NCBI GenBank assembly: GCA_963377175.1
Contig: CAUJNA010002757.1
Location: 804,569 to 868,568 of the forward strand
Direction of reading: 5' to 3'
Length of the DNA: 64,000 nt
Source: Effrenium voratum
Lineage: Eukaryota; Sar; Dinophyceae; Suessiales; Symbiodiniaceae
The notes beneath the pieces are model-generated. The model did not search any database, had not been told where the DNA came from, and worked only from the letters and a program-made list of their open reading frames with translations. Below are positions 57,501 to 58,299 of the stretch, piece after piece. A program made the translations under genes and the position numbers. Within the stretch, counting starts at the first letter, position 1. Each line of letters begins with the position of its first letter.

Positions 57501-57873
57501 TCAAATTTGCCCAGCCCCCAGTAAAGAATGCTTACCCCTTGTTTACAGTGGGCCATGAGGGGAAACTCAAAAACTTTCAGTTGTTCTACAAGTCAAAGCT
57601 TGGACTATCTTGGACTGGAAAAAATACACCACAAACCGGCTTGTAGAAAAACAAGTCAAAGCTTGGACTGACAAAAATAACAACCGCAAACCGGTTTGCT
57701 GAAAAGAACACCTGGCATAAAGGTCAAGGTTCGGGGCATGACCGGACTCCAAACCAGCGCCGGTCACCTCACTGCGGATCCCACGTCGGGCCGAGCCGCG
57801 GCTCCGCGAAGAGATTCAACGCGCTGATCGGCGCCGCAGCCCAAAGGGCGAGGGCCCATGTTCGCGCCGCCAT
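505..57873 (-). CDS. Giant multi-exon gene for a modular secreted or surface protein (5' complete, 3' off the left edge)
   Basis: This is the envelope of all the minus-strand exons listed below. GC-rich islands of 35-120 bp, each open on the minus strand, recur every 0.3-3 kb. Most are preceded by pyrimidine plus AG and followed by GC, GT or GA donors. Their peptides share three patterns: L.L.AP.GF.F, V.NP...P..W, and F.V..GG. That points to many copies of related beta-rich modules in one protein. The first exon encodes a hydrophobic signal-like N terminus, so the product is probably exported or membrane-bound. Coding is only about 5 percent of the span. I do not recognise a named family. Exon edges and the single-gene reading are inference: it could be two adjacent related genes, and several exons are probably missed. 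Confidence 0.6.
707..815. repeat. MITE-3 copy 1, diverged
   Basis: GAGCCACACCCATGGCTCAAA at the left and GGTTTTGAACCATGGCC at the right; shares the CGTACCCCCA interior with the copy at 24815. Confidence 0.5.
1725..1780. repeat. Short tandem repeat, three units
   Basis: AACCCC(C)TTTTTAGG repeated about three times. Confidence 0.6.
2230..2960. repeat. Cluster of GGTGGTCTGAG repeats
   Basis: AAATGGGTGGTCTGAG-like units recur at irregular spacing around 2255-2390 and 2830-2945. Presumed intron. No gene seen. Confidence 0.5.
3028..3143. repeat. MITE-1 copy 1
   Basis: Bounded by CTAGGTCCTCCAGTAG and its inverse CTACTGGGGGACCCAG. The interior has the family signature GTAGTC(C/T)ATTTTAGTAG. About 116 bp, no coding capacity. 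Confidence 0.8.
3372..3510. repeat. MITE-2 foldback copy 1
   Basis: Inverted ends TACTATGGACGAAAT and CGTCCGTCCACAGTA. Interior has GCACCACCTAAGAAACCC facing TTCTTAGGTGGTGC. Confidence 0.7.
3597..3645. repeat. TA/GT microsatellite
   Basis: TATATA runs on both sides of AACACATGTGTG. Confidence 0.8.
4057..4100 (-). CDS. Giant-gene exon: AALLAQLEGADIYQ
   Basis: The minus-strand peptide AALLAQLEGADIYQ lies between TGCATGCAG and a GC donor after CCAG. In phase with the preceding exon. Confidence 0.5.
4370..4482. repeat. MITE-3 copy 2
   Basis: GGCTTTGGCTCGAAA to TTGAGCCACACCC, with GGAACCAAAGACTAAAA inside. Confidence 0.6.
4589..4708. repeat. MITE-1 copy 2
   Basis: Same termini as copy 1. Right end is the longer subtype GGGCACCTAGCTGGGGGACC. 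Confidence 0.8.
5123..5244. repeat. MITE-2 copy 2
   Basis: TACTGCGGATGGACGAAATC at the left and GATTTCGTCCATC at the right. Confidence 0.75.
5302..5353 (-). CDS. Giant-gene exon: TSVPINGELRITAPR
   Basis: Acceptor TTCTCCTTCCAG|GCC on the minus strand. The peptide ASTSVPINGELRITAPR is the first half of an AP.GF module. The GC donor leaves one base and the next exon supplies two. Confidence 0.65.
5436..5605. repeat. AAACCCGG-bounded repeat, copy 1
   Basis: CAAAACCCGG at the left and CTACCCGGGTTGTGTTTG at the right. Interior has ATTAAAATGGTCG, CCCAGAACCATG and CTTACTAA(C/G)CTTCATC. Confidence 0.65.
6587..6680 (-). CDS. Giant-gene exon: FLSATYHPGTQSTGED
   Basis: The minus-strand peptide starts GFRPAGRFLSATYHPGTQST and ends near AAAPW. 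The acceptor is CCACGAG|GC and a GC donor follows CCTTG. Very GC-rich island. Confidence 0.6.
6885..7640. repeat. Degenerate telomere-like array in an intron
   Basis: About 750 bp dominated by GGTTTAGGG, GGTTGGTTTAGGG and GGTCGGGTGAGGG variants, i.e. decayed TTTAGGG-type repeats with strong G/T strand bias. No coding exon seen from 6700 to 8480. Confidence 0.7.
8189..8321. repeat. MITE-2 copy 3
   Basis: TACTGTGGGTGGACGAAATC at the left; the right end is diverged (GGATTTCATGCATCCAGTA). Confidence 0.65.
8331..8440. repeat. MITE-3 copy 3
   Basis: GGCTGTGGGTCAAAAATAGG to CATTTGACCCACACCC; interior GACTAAAACCTGCGGTCCCC. Confidence 0.75.
8502..8582 (-). CDS. Giant-gene exon: NSWRLRTVRAEIGP
   Basis: The minus-strand peptide starts VHMPDTFPVDNSWRLRTVRA. 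The acceptor is CTTGCCAG|GTG and a GT donor follows GAGGAG (a GA donor three bases earlier is possible). The N.W.L pattern recurs among the modules. Confidence 0.65.
9851..9925 (-). CDS. Giant-gene exon with canonical GT-AG borders
   Basis: Strong acceptor CTTTCTTATCCACAG and GT donor (GTAGAC) on the minus strand. 25 codons starting GPAPLHVCAAAFVLSRRLLH. In phase with both neighbours. No obvious module motif, possibly helical. Confidence 0.55.
10588..10631 (-). CDS. Giant-gene exon: GAVLQKRLIYAIYLE
   Basis: Acceptor ATTTTTCAG|GGG and a GC donor after TTGGAG on the minus strand. The peptide is GAVLQKRLIYAIYLE. Phase agrees with the next exon. Confidence 0.55.
11417..11542. repeat. MITE-2 copy 4
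   Basis: ACTGTGGGTGGACGAAATCC to ACGTCCATCCACAGTA, with GCACCACCTAAGAAAGCC inside. Confidence 0.75.
11626..11667 (-). CDS. Possible giant-gene exon: DISVASVQLALGGLA
   Basis: 14 codons, DISVASVQLALGGLA, lie between CCCGCAG|GAC and a GC donor on the minus strand. It fits the F.V..L.LGG pattern. Other frames are also open. Confidence 0.4.
11836..11941. repeat. MITE-3 copy 4
   Basis: AGCTGCGGCTCAAAACAGG to GTTTGAGCCATACCC; interior GACTAAAGCCTGTGGTCCCC. Confidence 0.7.
12395..12865. repeat. Degenerate tandem repeat of about 60 bp
   Basis: Roughly seven units, each with a version of TTGGCCCGTTGATG, TTTGAGCAATGG and GGTTCAAACAGGCTAAGC. Strongly diverged; not in a coding frame. Confidence 0.6.
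12911..13022. repeat. MITE-1 copy 3
   Basis: Same termini; short right-end subtype GGGCACTACTGGTGGACC. Confidence 0.8.
13079..13116 (-). CDS. Possible giant-gene exon: GRGINETGLNSS
   Basis: Acceptor TTTGCCCAG|GC and GC donor on the minus strand. The peptide is GRGINETGLNSS. Short, but phase agrees with the next exon. Confidence 0.45.
13297..13342 (-). CDS. Possible giant-gene exon: GFPGSFAGAGTLKPG
   Basis: A good acceptor (CCCGCTTTGCAG) and GT donor on the minus strand. One frame reads GFPGSFAGAGTLKPG, a possible GF module. Another reads MVFRGPLPGLEL. Confidence 0.4.
16124..16232. repeat. MITE-1 copy 4, with long flanking direct repeats
   Basis: Same termini, short subtype. A 22-23 bp sequence (CCCAAAAACATGCACCGAAT and a few more bases) lies on both sides, at 16098-16120 and 16236-16257. 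Confidence 0.85.
16410..16730. repeat. MITE-2-bounded segment, inverted copy of 59860-60210
   Basis: Starts with the right-hand terminus (TTTCGTCCATCCACAGTG) and ends in a second, left-type half element. About 310 bp matches the reverse complement of the segment near 59.9-60.2 kb. Confidence 0.75.
17740..17825. repeat. MITE-6 copy 1
   Basis: GGAATCCACAGAAAGGGCT at the left and GTATCACAGAAGTGGCTGGC at the right; lies about 35 bp from the exon at 17860. Confidence 0.55.
17860..17967 (-). CDS. Giant-gene exon: full module with LVAPQGFHFP
   Basis: The minus-strand peptide reads VMVTFRLGTSLAGGAG, then a glycine-rich linker, then GLELVAPQGFHFP. It shows the F.L..GG and AP.GF.FP halves of one module in a single exon. 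The acceptor is GGCTAG|GCG and the donor is GC (GCAGGA). Confidence 0.65.
18190..18318. repeat. AAACCCGG-bounded repeat, copy 2
   Basis: TCAAAACCCGGCTTAAGATG to CTACCCGGGTTTTGATGATG; CCCAGAACCATG and TTACTAACCTTCATC inside. Confidence 0.7.
19365..19560. repeat. AAACCCGG-bounded repeat, copy with an insertion
   Basis: Starts TCAAACCTGGTATTAAAATG and ends CTACCCGGGTTTCGG. About 100 bp of other sequence lies between the CTTCATC block and the right end. Confidence 0.5.
19584..19650 (-). CDS. Giant-gene exon: YELQAITAASISAWLPLF
   Basis: The minus-strand peptide starts GYELQAITAASISAWLPLFS. The acceptor is GGTGCCAG|GC and the donor is GC after GCCCC. In phase with both neighbours. Confidence 0.6.
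20535..20628 (-). CDS. Giant-gene exon: EEIYEAGAGYLEYQYRYQG
   Basis: The minus-strand peptide includes MSQTGGEEIYEAGAGYLEYQ. The acceptor is GGACCCAG|CGG and the donor is GC after CCAG. It leaves one base, and the next exon supplies two. Confidence 0.6.
20830..20930 (-). CDS. Probable giant-gene exon, frame ambiguous
   Basis: A GC-rich minus-strand island. One frame reads RRRLVVNVTVDALLCGQRTS. Another reads QVLAGAWWSMSRLMRCCAG after a GCAAG acceptor. Not resolved. Confidence 0.35.
21195..21316. repeat. MITE-1 copy 5
   Basis: Same termini; long right-end subtype ending GGGGCACCTAG. Confidence 0.8.
21448..21571 (-). CDS. Giant-gene exon: long NP-module exon
   Basis: The acceptor follows a TTCTTCTCCTTTTTT tract (TTGAG|GTG). 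The peptide starts VNPSILAGTDIKVTGEIWNA and ends near ANVWMLE. About 120 bp, one of the longest exons. The donor near 21448-21455 is uncertain (GC or GA). Confidence 0.65.
22933..23000. repeat. MITE-1 copy 6, truncated
   Basis: Left terminus and interior are present up to TTTTAGTAGGGACTAG. The right half is missing. Confidence 0.7.
23251..23327 (-). CDS. Giant-gene exon: YDPIYAPVSEPKNQLELSL
   Basis: The minus-strand peptide NLASIVYDPIYAPVSEPKNQ continues into LELSL, an NP-type module with D in place of N. The acceptor is GTCTCCAG and the donor is GT after ACTG. In phase with the next exon. Confidence 0.65.
24815..24932. repeat. MITE-3 copy 5
   Basis: GGCCATGGGTCAAAAT to GGTTTTGACCCACAGCC; interior differs from copies 3 and 4. 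Confidence 0.7.
25050..25109 (-). CDS. Giant-gene exon: RLRMTAPYGYRW module
   Basis: Exactly 20 codons, ADITSHGTRLRMTAPYGYRW, lie between CCTCCAG|GCA and a GT donor after CTGG. A variant of the AP.GF motif. Confidence 0.65.
26393..26520. repeat. MITE-4 copy 1
   Basis: TAATGTTGACCCAGGATAAT at the left and the inverse near ATTAATTCTGGG at the right. The interior carries GGGGTGTTCCCTCC facing GGGGACACCCCC. Confidence 0.75.
26550..26620 (-). CDS. Giant-gene exon: ARTTVVLSFRLTAG
   Basis: The minus-strand peptide starts VLDGLVQPSQRLPSARTTVV and runs into LSFRL. The acceptor is CACCCAG|GTC and the donor is GC after TTTCG. A MITE-4 copy lies only 30 bp downstream in the following intron. Confidence 0.6.
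26865..26983. repeat. MITE-1 copy 7, flanked by duplicated sequence
   Basis: Same termini. A sequence ending CTCAGTTGCCCCTTAG occurs on both sides (ends near 26864 and 27014) and also at 26795-26810. Confidence 0.8.
27258..27390. repeat. MITE-4 copy 2, opposite orientation
   Basis: TAATGTCAACCCCGGGATAA to TTAATCCTGGGTCAACATTA, a long foldback. Interior order is reversed relative to copies 1 and 3. Confidence 0.8.
28022..28061 (-). CDS. Giant-gene exon: GFRVYQRTVAWTLTL
   Basis: The minus-strand peptide GFRVYQRTVAWTLTL follows CTATCTGCAG. The donor was not resolved. Alternating hydrophobic pattern with a late W, as in sister exons. Confidence 0.5.
28158..28290. repeat. MITE-4 copy 3
   Basis: TAATGTTGACCCAGGATTGA to TTATTCCGGGGTTAACATTA; same orientation as copy 1. 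Confidence 0.8.
28410..28720. repeat. MITE-2 copy with a long interior
   Basis: Ends GTTGACCGACGAAATCCTGC and GCAGGATTTCGTCCGTCAAC enclose about 250 bp of unrelated sequence. Confidence 0.55.
28961..28998 (-). CDS. Giant-gene exon: AVLETSRTALRE
   Basis: Strong acceptor CTTTCCCTCGCAG on the minus strand. The peptide is AVLETSRTALRE. A GT donor follows GGGAG. Short, but in phase with both neighbours. Confidence 0.5.
29526..29638 (-). CDS. Giant-gene exon: LFALQLPMSVGFLPEVFYAA
   Basis: A long clear minus-strand island, with the acceptor CTGTCCAG and a GT donor (GTACCC). The peptide includes the sequence in the call, then a proline-rich end. It leaves one base, matching the next exon. Confidence 0.65.
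30393..30423 (-). CDS. Possible tiny giant-gene exon
   Basis: The minus-strand reading VTCRLASESRW lies between ACCCAG|GC and a GT dinucleotide. A C.L pattern often follows the GF motif, but the piece is very short and phase does not agree with its neighbours. Confidence 0.25.
30878..30936 (-). CDS. Giant-gene exon: archetypal APEGFAF module
   Basis: The minus-strand peptide GTAAEARALVTAPEGFAF is the textbook version of the repeated AP.GF.F pattern. The acceptor is GTGACAG|GC and the donor is GC after CCTTC. Confidence 0.65.
31520..31594 (-). CDS. Giant-gene exon: LRLEVAQWNEIQIFF
   Basis: The minus-strand peptide starts RALQSLRLEVAQWNEIQIFF. The acceptor CTGCTCGCAG has a good pyrimidine tract. 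A GC donor follows CCTCG; an alternative GC donor at 31527 would fit the phase of the next exon better. Confidence 0.6.
31640..31700. repeat. TA-rich microsatellite
   Basis: ATATATAT run followed by ACACATATATGTGTG. Confidence 0.8.
32094..32170. repeat. TA microsatellite with nested palindromes
   Basis: Four TATATATA runs separated by TTGATAATG, TACATTAATAATG and similar pieces. Confidence 0.8.
32714..32805 (-). CDS. Giant-gene exon: TEVVFESSAGAVTALWEGW
   Basis: The minus-strand peptide contains GTEVVFESSAGAVTALWEGW. The acceptor is TCGACAG and the donor is GT after CAGCAG. In phase with both neighbours. Confidence 0.65.
33259..33358 (-). CDS. Giant-gene exon: NP...P..W module
   Basis: The minus-strand peptide VAVTVEVTNPLHALPAEMWQ is the clearest NP-type module. 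The acceptor is GCTCAG|GTC and a GA donor (AAG|GACC) leaves one base; the next exon supplies two. A GT donor near 33271 is an alternative. Confidence 0.65.
33845..33937 (-). CDS. Giant-gene exon close to a complete MITE-2
   Basis: The minus-strand peptide includes AQDAQLTGPSLDDAYCELLF. The acceptor is CTCTGCCTGCAG and a GA donor (AAG|GACC) keeps phase with the next exon. A full foldback MITE-2 ends 23 bp upstream of the acceptor, and its CCACAG end would also give an open frame. Confidence 0.6.
33961..34088. repeat. MITE-2 complete foldback copy
   Basis: Near-perfect inverted ends TACTGTGGATGGACGAAATC and GATTTCGTCCATCCACAGTA. It lies 23 bp upstream of the exon ending at 33937. Confidence 0.85.
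34436..34580. repeat. AAAC/AAGC tetranucleotide repeat
   Basis: About 35 tetranucleotides alternating between CAAA and CAAG blocks. Confidence 0.9.
35149..35200 (-). CDS. Giant-gene exon: AGGEQVILRVKPGGRFPC
   Basis: The minus-strand peptide AGGEQVILRVKPGGRFP follows the GG...L.V.P.G.FP..C module pattern. The acceptor is TTTCCCAG|GCT and a GT donor (GTATTG) follows CCTT. Confidence 0.5.
35507..35656. repeat. MITE-2 degenerate copy abutting a possible exon
   Basis: TACTGCGGATGGTTGCGAAA to GGATTTCGCGAAATCCACAG. Confidence 0.55.
35650..35684 (-). CDS. Possible small exon abutting a MITE-2 copy
   Basis: The minus-strand reading AAVRFGMAMDLFAV lies after a GGAGCAG acceptor. Its end coincides with the terminus of a degenerate MITE-2 copy, whose GTGGATTTCG would be the donor. 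Only about 35 bp. Confidence 0.3.
36090..36200. repeat. MITE-6 copy 2
   Basis: GGAATCCACCTCTATGATAC, CAGAAAGGGCTTCCCAAAG, then AGAAGTGGTTGGCTCGATAA, as in copy 1. Confidence 0.6.
36340..36443 (-). CDS. Giant-gene exon: GSSAPPALRVVPP
   Basis: The minus-strand peptide starts ADILGSSAPPALRVVPPSLH. The acceptor is GGCGAG|GCG and a GT donor (GTACGAG) follows. Very GC-rich. A degenerate MITE-1 copy starts about 34 bp upstream in the preceding intron. Confidence 0.6.
36477..36563. repeat. MITE-1 copy 8, degenerate
   Basis: CCAGGTCCTCCGG at the left and AAAAGGGCACCACTGC...CCTAG at the right. The interior is diverged. Confidence 0.55.
36927..37001 (-). CDS. Giant-gene exon: SESFVWPSAFDQLQ
   Basis: 25 codons on the minus strand lie between a GCTCAG acceptor and a possible GA donor after CTACAG. 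Part of the peptide is SESFVWPSAFDQLQ. Phase agrees with both neighbours, but the donor is non-canonical and the composition is less GC-rich. Confidence 0.45.
37032..37145. repeat. MITE-1 copy 9
   Basis: Left terminus is shortened (GGTCCTCTAGAGGTTCG). The interior and right end CACTACTGGGGGAC are typical. Confidence 0.7.
37533..37595 (-). CDS. Giant-gene exon: SLQLTIFPNAAW
   Basis: 21 codons starting ADSSFGARQSLQLTIFPNAA lie between TTTGCAG|GCG and a GT donor after CTGG. Phase 0 at both ends. The final W fits the pattern of exons ending near tryptophan. Confidence 0.65.
38020..38515. repeat. Long CAT/CGT trinucleotide tract
   Basis: About 480 bp of CAT with CGT, CAC and CAG variant blocks. 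Open frames for poly-His, poly-Ile and poly-Met arise from it. Confidence 0.9.
38934..39160. repeat. MITE-1 copy 10, split by a MITE-3 insertion
   Basis: Left half ends GTAGTCTATTT and right half resumes ATTTTAGTAGGG. Between them lies MITE-3 (38994-39095), with an ATTT apparently duplicated. Confidence 0.8.
38994..39095. repeat. MITE-3 copy 6, inserted in MITE-1 copy 10
   Basis: GGCTGTGGGTCCAAAAT to ATTTTGACCCCACCC; interior GACTAAAACCTGCGGTCCCC as in copy 3. Confidence 0.8.
39231..39290 (-). CDS. Giant-gene exon: FFLAPPLEV
   Basis: Exactly 20 codons, ILGAGPFFLAPPLEVISDLQ, lie between a CCGCCAG acceptor and a GC donor after CTGCAG. It is phase 0 at both ends, as are the next three exons. 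Confidence 0.6.
39385..39448. repeat. Short telomere-like repeat
   Basis: Six or seven units of GGTTTAGG with minor variants, followed by a T run at 39468-39478. Confidence 0.7.
40800..40912 (-). CDS. Probable giant-gene exon, frame ambiguous
   Basis: This GC-rich minus-strand island is open in two frames. One reads SITGALSRIRGRGSVGRWFA. The other reads YEAGAQLADGLRPPARPRA after an ATACGAG acceptor. Composition supports an exon, but the frame and edges are undecided. Confidence 0.35.
41614..41713 (-). CDS. Giant-gene exon next to a MITE-1 copy
   Basis: The minus-strand peptide includes ANALLLRLDSGIASAVSSSA and continues into QFRVTLRRP. The acceptor is CTGCAG|GAC and the donor is GC. The upstream intron ends in a MITE-1 terminus (GGACCCAG) only 14 bases before this acceptor, so the element end itself could serve as an alternative acceptor. 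Confidence 0.65.
41728..41847. repeat. MITE-1 copy 11, ending beside an exon
   Basis: Left terminus CTGGGTCCTCCAGTAG; right end diverged. Directly upstream (in gene direction) of the exon at 41614-41713. Confidence 0.65.
42391..42507. repeat. MITE-1 copy 12
   Basis: CTAGGCCCTCCAGTAG to GGGGCACCTAG; the interior has lost the GTAG before TCTATTTTAG. Confidence 0.8.
43831..43893 (-). CDS. Giant-gene exon: RIFTSPFFQEGISSTEHC
   Basis: The minus-strand peptide IRIFTSPFFQEGISSTEHCQ is a variant of the AP.GF...C pattern. The acceptor is ATCGAG|G and a GT donor follows CAGGG. It is in phase with the preceding exon. Confidence 0.55.
44376..44428 (-). CDS. Giant-gene exon: FSVGLQTGAKAL
   Basis: The minus-strand peptide FSVGLQTGAKALQKLQD follows a TTGCATTCAG acceptor and ends at a GT donor (GTAGATT). 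It leaves two bases, and the next exon supplies one. Confidence 0.55.
44755..44829 (-). CDS. Giant-gene exon: AQFSFSVTADLGAGSE module
   Basis: The minus-strand peptide starts VPVPGDRAQFSFSVTADLGA. The acceptor is GCTAG|GTG and a GC donor follows CCTC. It has 25 codons, phase 0. It is a clear example of the F.F.V...GAG pattern. Confidence 0.65.
45658..45735 (-). CDS. Giant-gene exon: PELVTRLPDARIAGLRHLGT
   Basis: The island is flanked by TCCAG|GTG at 45735 and a GC donor after GGAAA at 45658. It holds 26 whole codons, phase 0 at both ends, agreeing with the next exon. The peptide is shown in the call. Confidence 0.6.
46430..46760. repeat. 14-bp tandem array
   Basis: Units of CAAGTTGCTCTGCG and one-base variants, about 20 copies. 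Both strands are open over part of it only because of the repeat. Confidence 0.8.
46780..46870 (-). other. tRNA-like segment between two satellites
   Basis: The minus strand has GTCTCGTGGTTCGCGCGCC (A-box-like) and GGGTTCGATTCCTCCC (good B box and T loop). The T stem has a mismatch and I cannot pair a proper acceptor or anticodon stem, so this is not called as a functional tRNA. It may be a tRNA relic or the head of a SINE. Confidence 0.45.
46900..47455. repeat. 73-bp tandem array
   Basis: About eight units with spacing 72-74 bp. Each carries the palindrome GCAAAAAACCATGGGTTTTTGC (shown here in two halves: GCAAAAAACC and GGTTTTTGC) and CCTCGACCACGCCGATCC. Unit length is not a multiple of three. 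Confidence 0.85.
47575..47775. repeat. 13-bp tandem array, left arm
   Basis: About 14 copies of ATTGCAAGGAGTC in direct orientation. The inverse array lies 200 bp to the right. Confidence 0.85.
47776..47975. repeat. Spacer of the opposed arrays
   Basis: Irregular CAAGTGCAAGGAGC and CAAGTTGCAAGTG units, related to the arms but disordered. Confidence 0.6.
47976..48125. repeat. 13-bp tandem array, right arm (inverted)
   Basis: About 11 copies of AATGACTCCTTGC, the reverse complement of the left-arm unit. Confidence 0.85.
48443..48595. repeat. AAAC repeat then CA repeat
   Basis: More than 25 CAAA units followed by GCGCGC and about 10 CA. Confidence 0.9.
48908..48948 (-). CDS. Giant-gene exon: AAYVDVTQLPALEEE
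   Basis: The minus-strand reading AAYVDVTQLPALEEETL follows a TTGCCAG acceptor. The end is uncertain: a GA donor among three GAG codons keeps phase, and a GC donor at 48899 would not. The pattern is a degenerate NP-type module. Confidence 0.5.
49360..49479. repeat. MITE-1 copy 13
   Basis: GTCTTCCAGTAG to CACTGGGGGACCTAG, with a small tandem GGTACCAA duplication inside. Confidence 0.75.
49752..49829 (-). CDS. Giant-gene exon: SFRLRILAPGG module
   Basis: The minus-strand peptide starts GYDLLVLGVSPPPKRILSFR and continues to an ILAPGG end. The acceptor is CTTAG|GC and a GC donor follows CCAG. It is in phase with the exons on both sides. This is one of the clearest islands in the window. Confidence 0.65.
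50815..50985. repeat. CAC/CAT trinucleotide tract
   Basis: About 55 triplets, mostly CAC. Confidence 0.9.
51693..51805. repeat. MITE-1 copy 14
   Basis: CTAGGTCCTCCAGTAG to CACTACTGGGCGACCTAG. Confidence 0.8.
51893..51970 (-). CDS. Giant-gene exon: NP-motif module
   Basis: The minus-strand peptide includes SSTNPRGVTQPGVLTLELAG, matching the V.NP...P....LEL pattern. The proposed acceptor is CCAAG at 51971 and the proposed donor is GC at 51892. The leftover phase agrees with the exon at 49752-49829. Confidence 0.6.
52981..53065 (-). CDS. Giant-gene exon: AP-motif module
   Basis: The minus-strand peptide contains GGCAWLLEAPRLPPVARC, a variant of the L.L.AP...C pattern. The acceptor GCCAG|GCGAG lies at 53065. 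The donor is GC or GT around 52980-52983. The island is GC-rich compared with its surroundings, and a MITE-2 copy lies 70 bp upstream in the preceding intron. Confidence 0.6.
53136..53264. repeat. MITE-2 copy
   Basis: TTTGGATGGACAAAATCC to GGATTTCGTCCATCCACAGT, with CTTAGGTGGTGC inside. Confidence 0.75.
53697..53825. repeat. AAACCCGG-bounded repeat, copy 3
   Basis: TCAAAACCCGGTATTAAAAT to CCCCGGTTTTGATGGGTGG, with the same interior as copy 2. Confidence 0.7.
54470..54520 (-). CDS. Possible giant-gene exon: GSLRLSLGTRI
   Basis: The minus-strand reading TGSLRLSLGTRIEL lies after a possible TAG or CAG acceptor. The strand pattern is similar to the module exons. Edges are not resolved. Confidence 0.3.
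54916..54963 (-). CDS. Possible giant-gene exon: GGSLLVWFQP
   Basis: The short minus-strand island reads ATGAFGGSLLVWFQP after a TGCAG acceptor, with a possible GT donor at 54915. The GG plus beta-strand pattern fits the family, but at under 50 bp it could be chance. Confidence 0.35.
55758..55860. repeat. MITE-3 copy 7
   Basis: GGCCATGTGGGTCAAAAC to GGGACCCACAGCC; similar interior to the copy at 24815. Confidence 0.65.
55869..55944 (-). CDS. Giant-gene exon: AEVPVAVSFTTG module
   Basis: The minus-strand reading includes AIEASAEVPVAVSFTTG. The acceptor GCGAG|GCTGG at 55944 supplies one base, completing the codon left by exon 1. The donor is unclear (GC or GT within the last 20 bases). The alternating hydrophobic pattern resembles the F.V..GG exons further along. 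Confidence 0.55.
56105..56205. repeat. MITE-6 copy 3
   Basis: GAATCCACTTCTGTGATAC, CAGAAAGGGCATCCCAAAG, GAAATGGTTCATA, ending TGTGTCACAGATCCC. Confidence 0.6.
56325..56375 (+). repeat. Dispersed repeat with a tRNA T-arm-like motif
   Basis: AGGGGTTCAAATCCCCAAAC can pair as a T arm and matches a pol III B box. Related pieces lie at 11763-11815, 18117-18145, 22870-22920 and 45848-45895, most followed by (A)AACCACCAAT or similar. Could be a SINE tail or a small foldback element. Confidence 0.4.
57773..57873 (-). CDS. Exon 1 of the giant gene: start codon and signal peptide
   Basis: The ATG reads 57873 to 57871 in a GCCGCCATGG context. The peptide begins MAARTWALALWAAAPISALN, with a short basic start, a hydrophobic core and small residues, as expected for a secretion signal. 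A GT donor (GCA|GTGAGG) ends the exon at 57773 with two bases over, and exon 2 supplies exactly the one base needed. The frame is open upstream to 58161, so an upstream coding start is possible. The signal-like sequence and the start context favour this ATG. Confidence 0.6.
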
Positions 57874-57910
57874 GGCGGCTGGAGAAGGCCATCGGAAAAA
57901 AAGGACGCTG
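57874..57910 (-). promoter_or_regulatory. Candidate trans-splice acceptor just upstream of exon 1
   Basis: On the minus strand a T-rich run (CCTTTTTTTCC) is followed by CCTTCTCCAG, whose AG sits five bases before the start codon. Dinoflagellate mRNAs usually receive a spliced leader at such an AG. The T run could instead be part of a TTTT-type promoter, or the AG could be a cis acceptor for an unseen 5' exon. Confidence 0.35.
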
Positions 57911-57989
57911 GAGTCGAAAAGCAGGTTTAGAAACTTGGGAGTCGAATAAATTCCTTTCAGCGCAGCGGGGTTCTGTTGGGCACTTGTCG

Positions 57990-58288
57990 ACTTGGCAACC
58001 GCTGCATCTGGAGGGCATCTGGAGTTTGGGTGCGTAGCCAAGTGTCCATTGGGAAAGGGGGTCACCTGCTTTGTGGTTGTTCGGGTTGCTGCATTTCCCC
58101 GTCTTGTTGCTGGGGTTAGAGCAGGGCGCTTCGCAGGTGTCTCTGTTGCTTTCTTCCACATACTGCCTTTGAGGAGGCTGAGGATCGAGAGAGCTCCGCA
58201 TGCTTTCTTGGTATCTGGGTAATGATGTCATGTCCACTTCGTCCATTAGGTGCTCTCTAAACGCTTGTGGACGGCCGACTTGAACCAC
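57990..58288 (-). CDS. Possible coding exon upstream of the giant gene
   Basis: The minus-strand frame opens at 58288 and runs on in the same frame to 57764. Its first 100 residues are cysteine- and asparagine-rich, for example EAPCSNPSNKTGKCSNPNNH. It could be the last exon of an upstream gene or a 5' exon. No family is recognised and the evidence is only an open frame. Confidence 0.25.
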
Positions 58289-58299
58289 TGCAACTGAAA

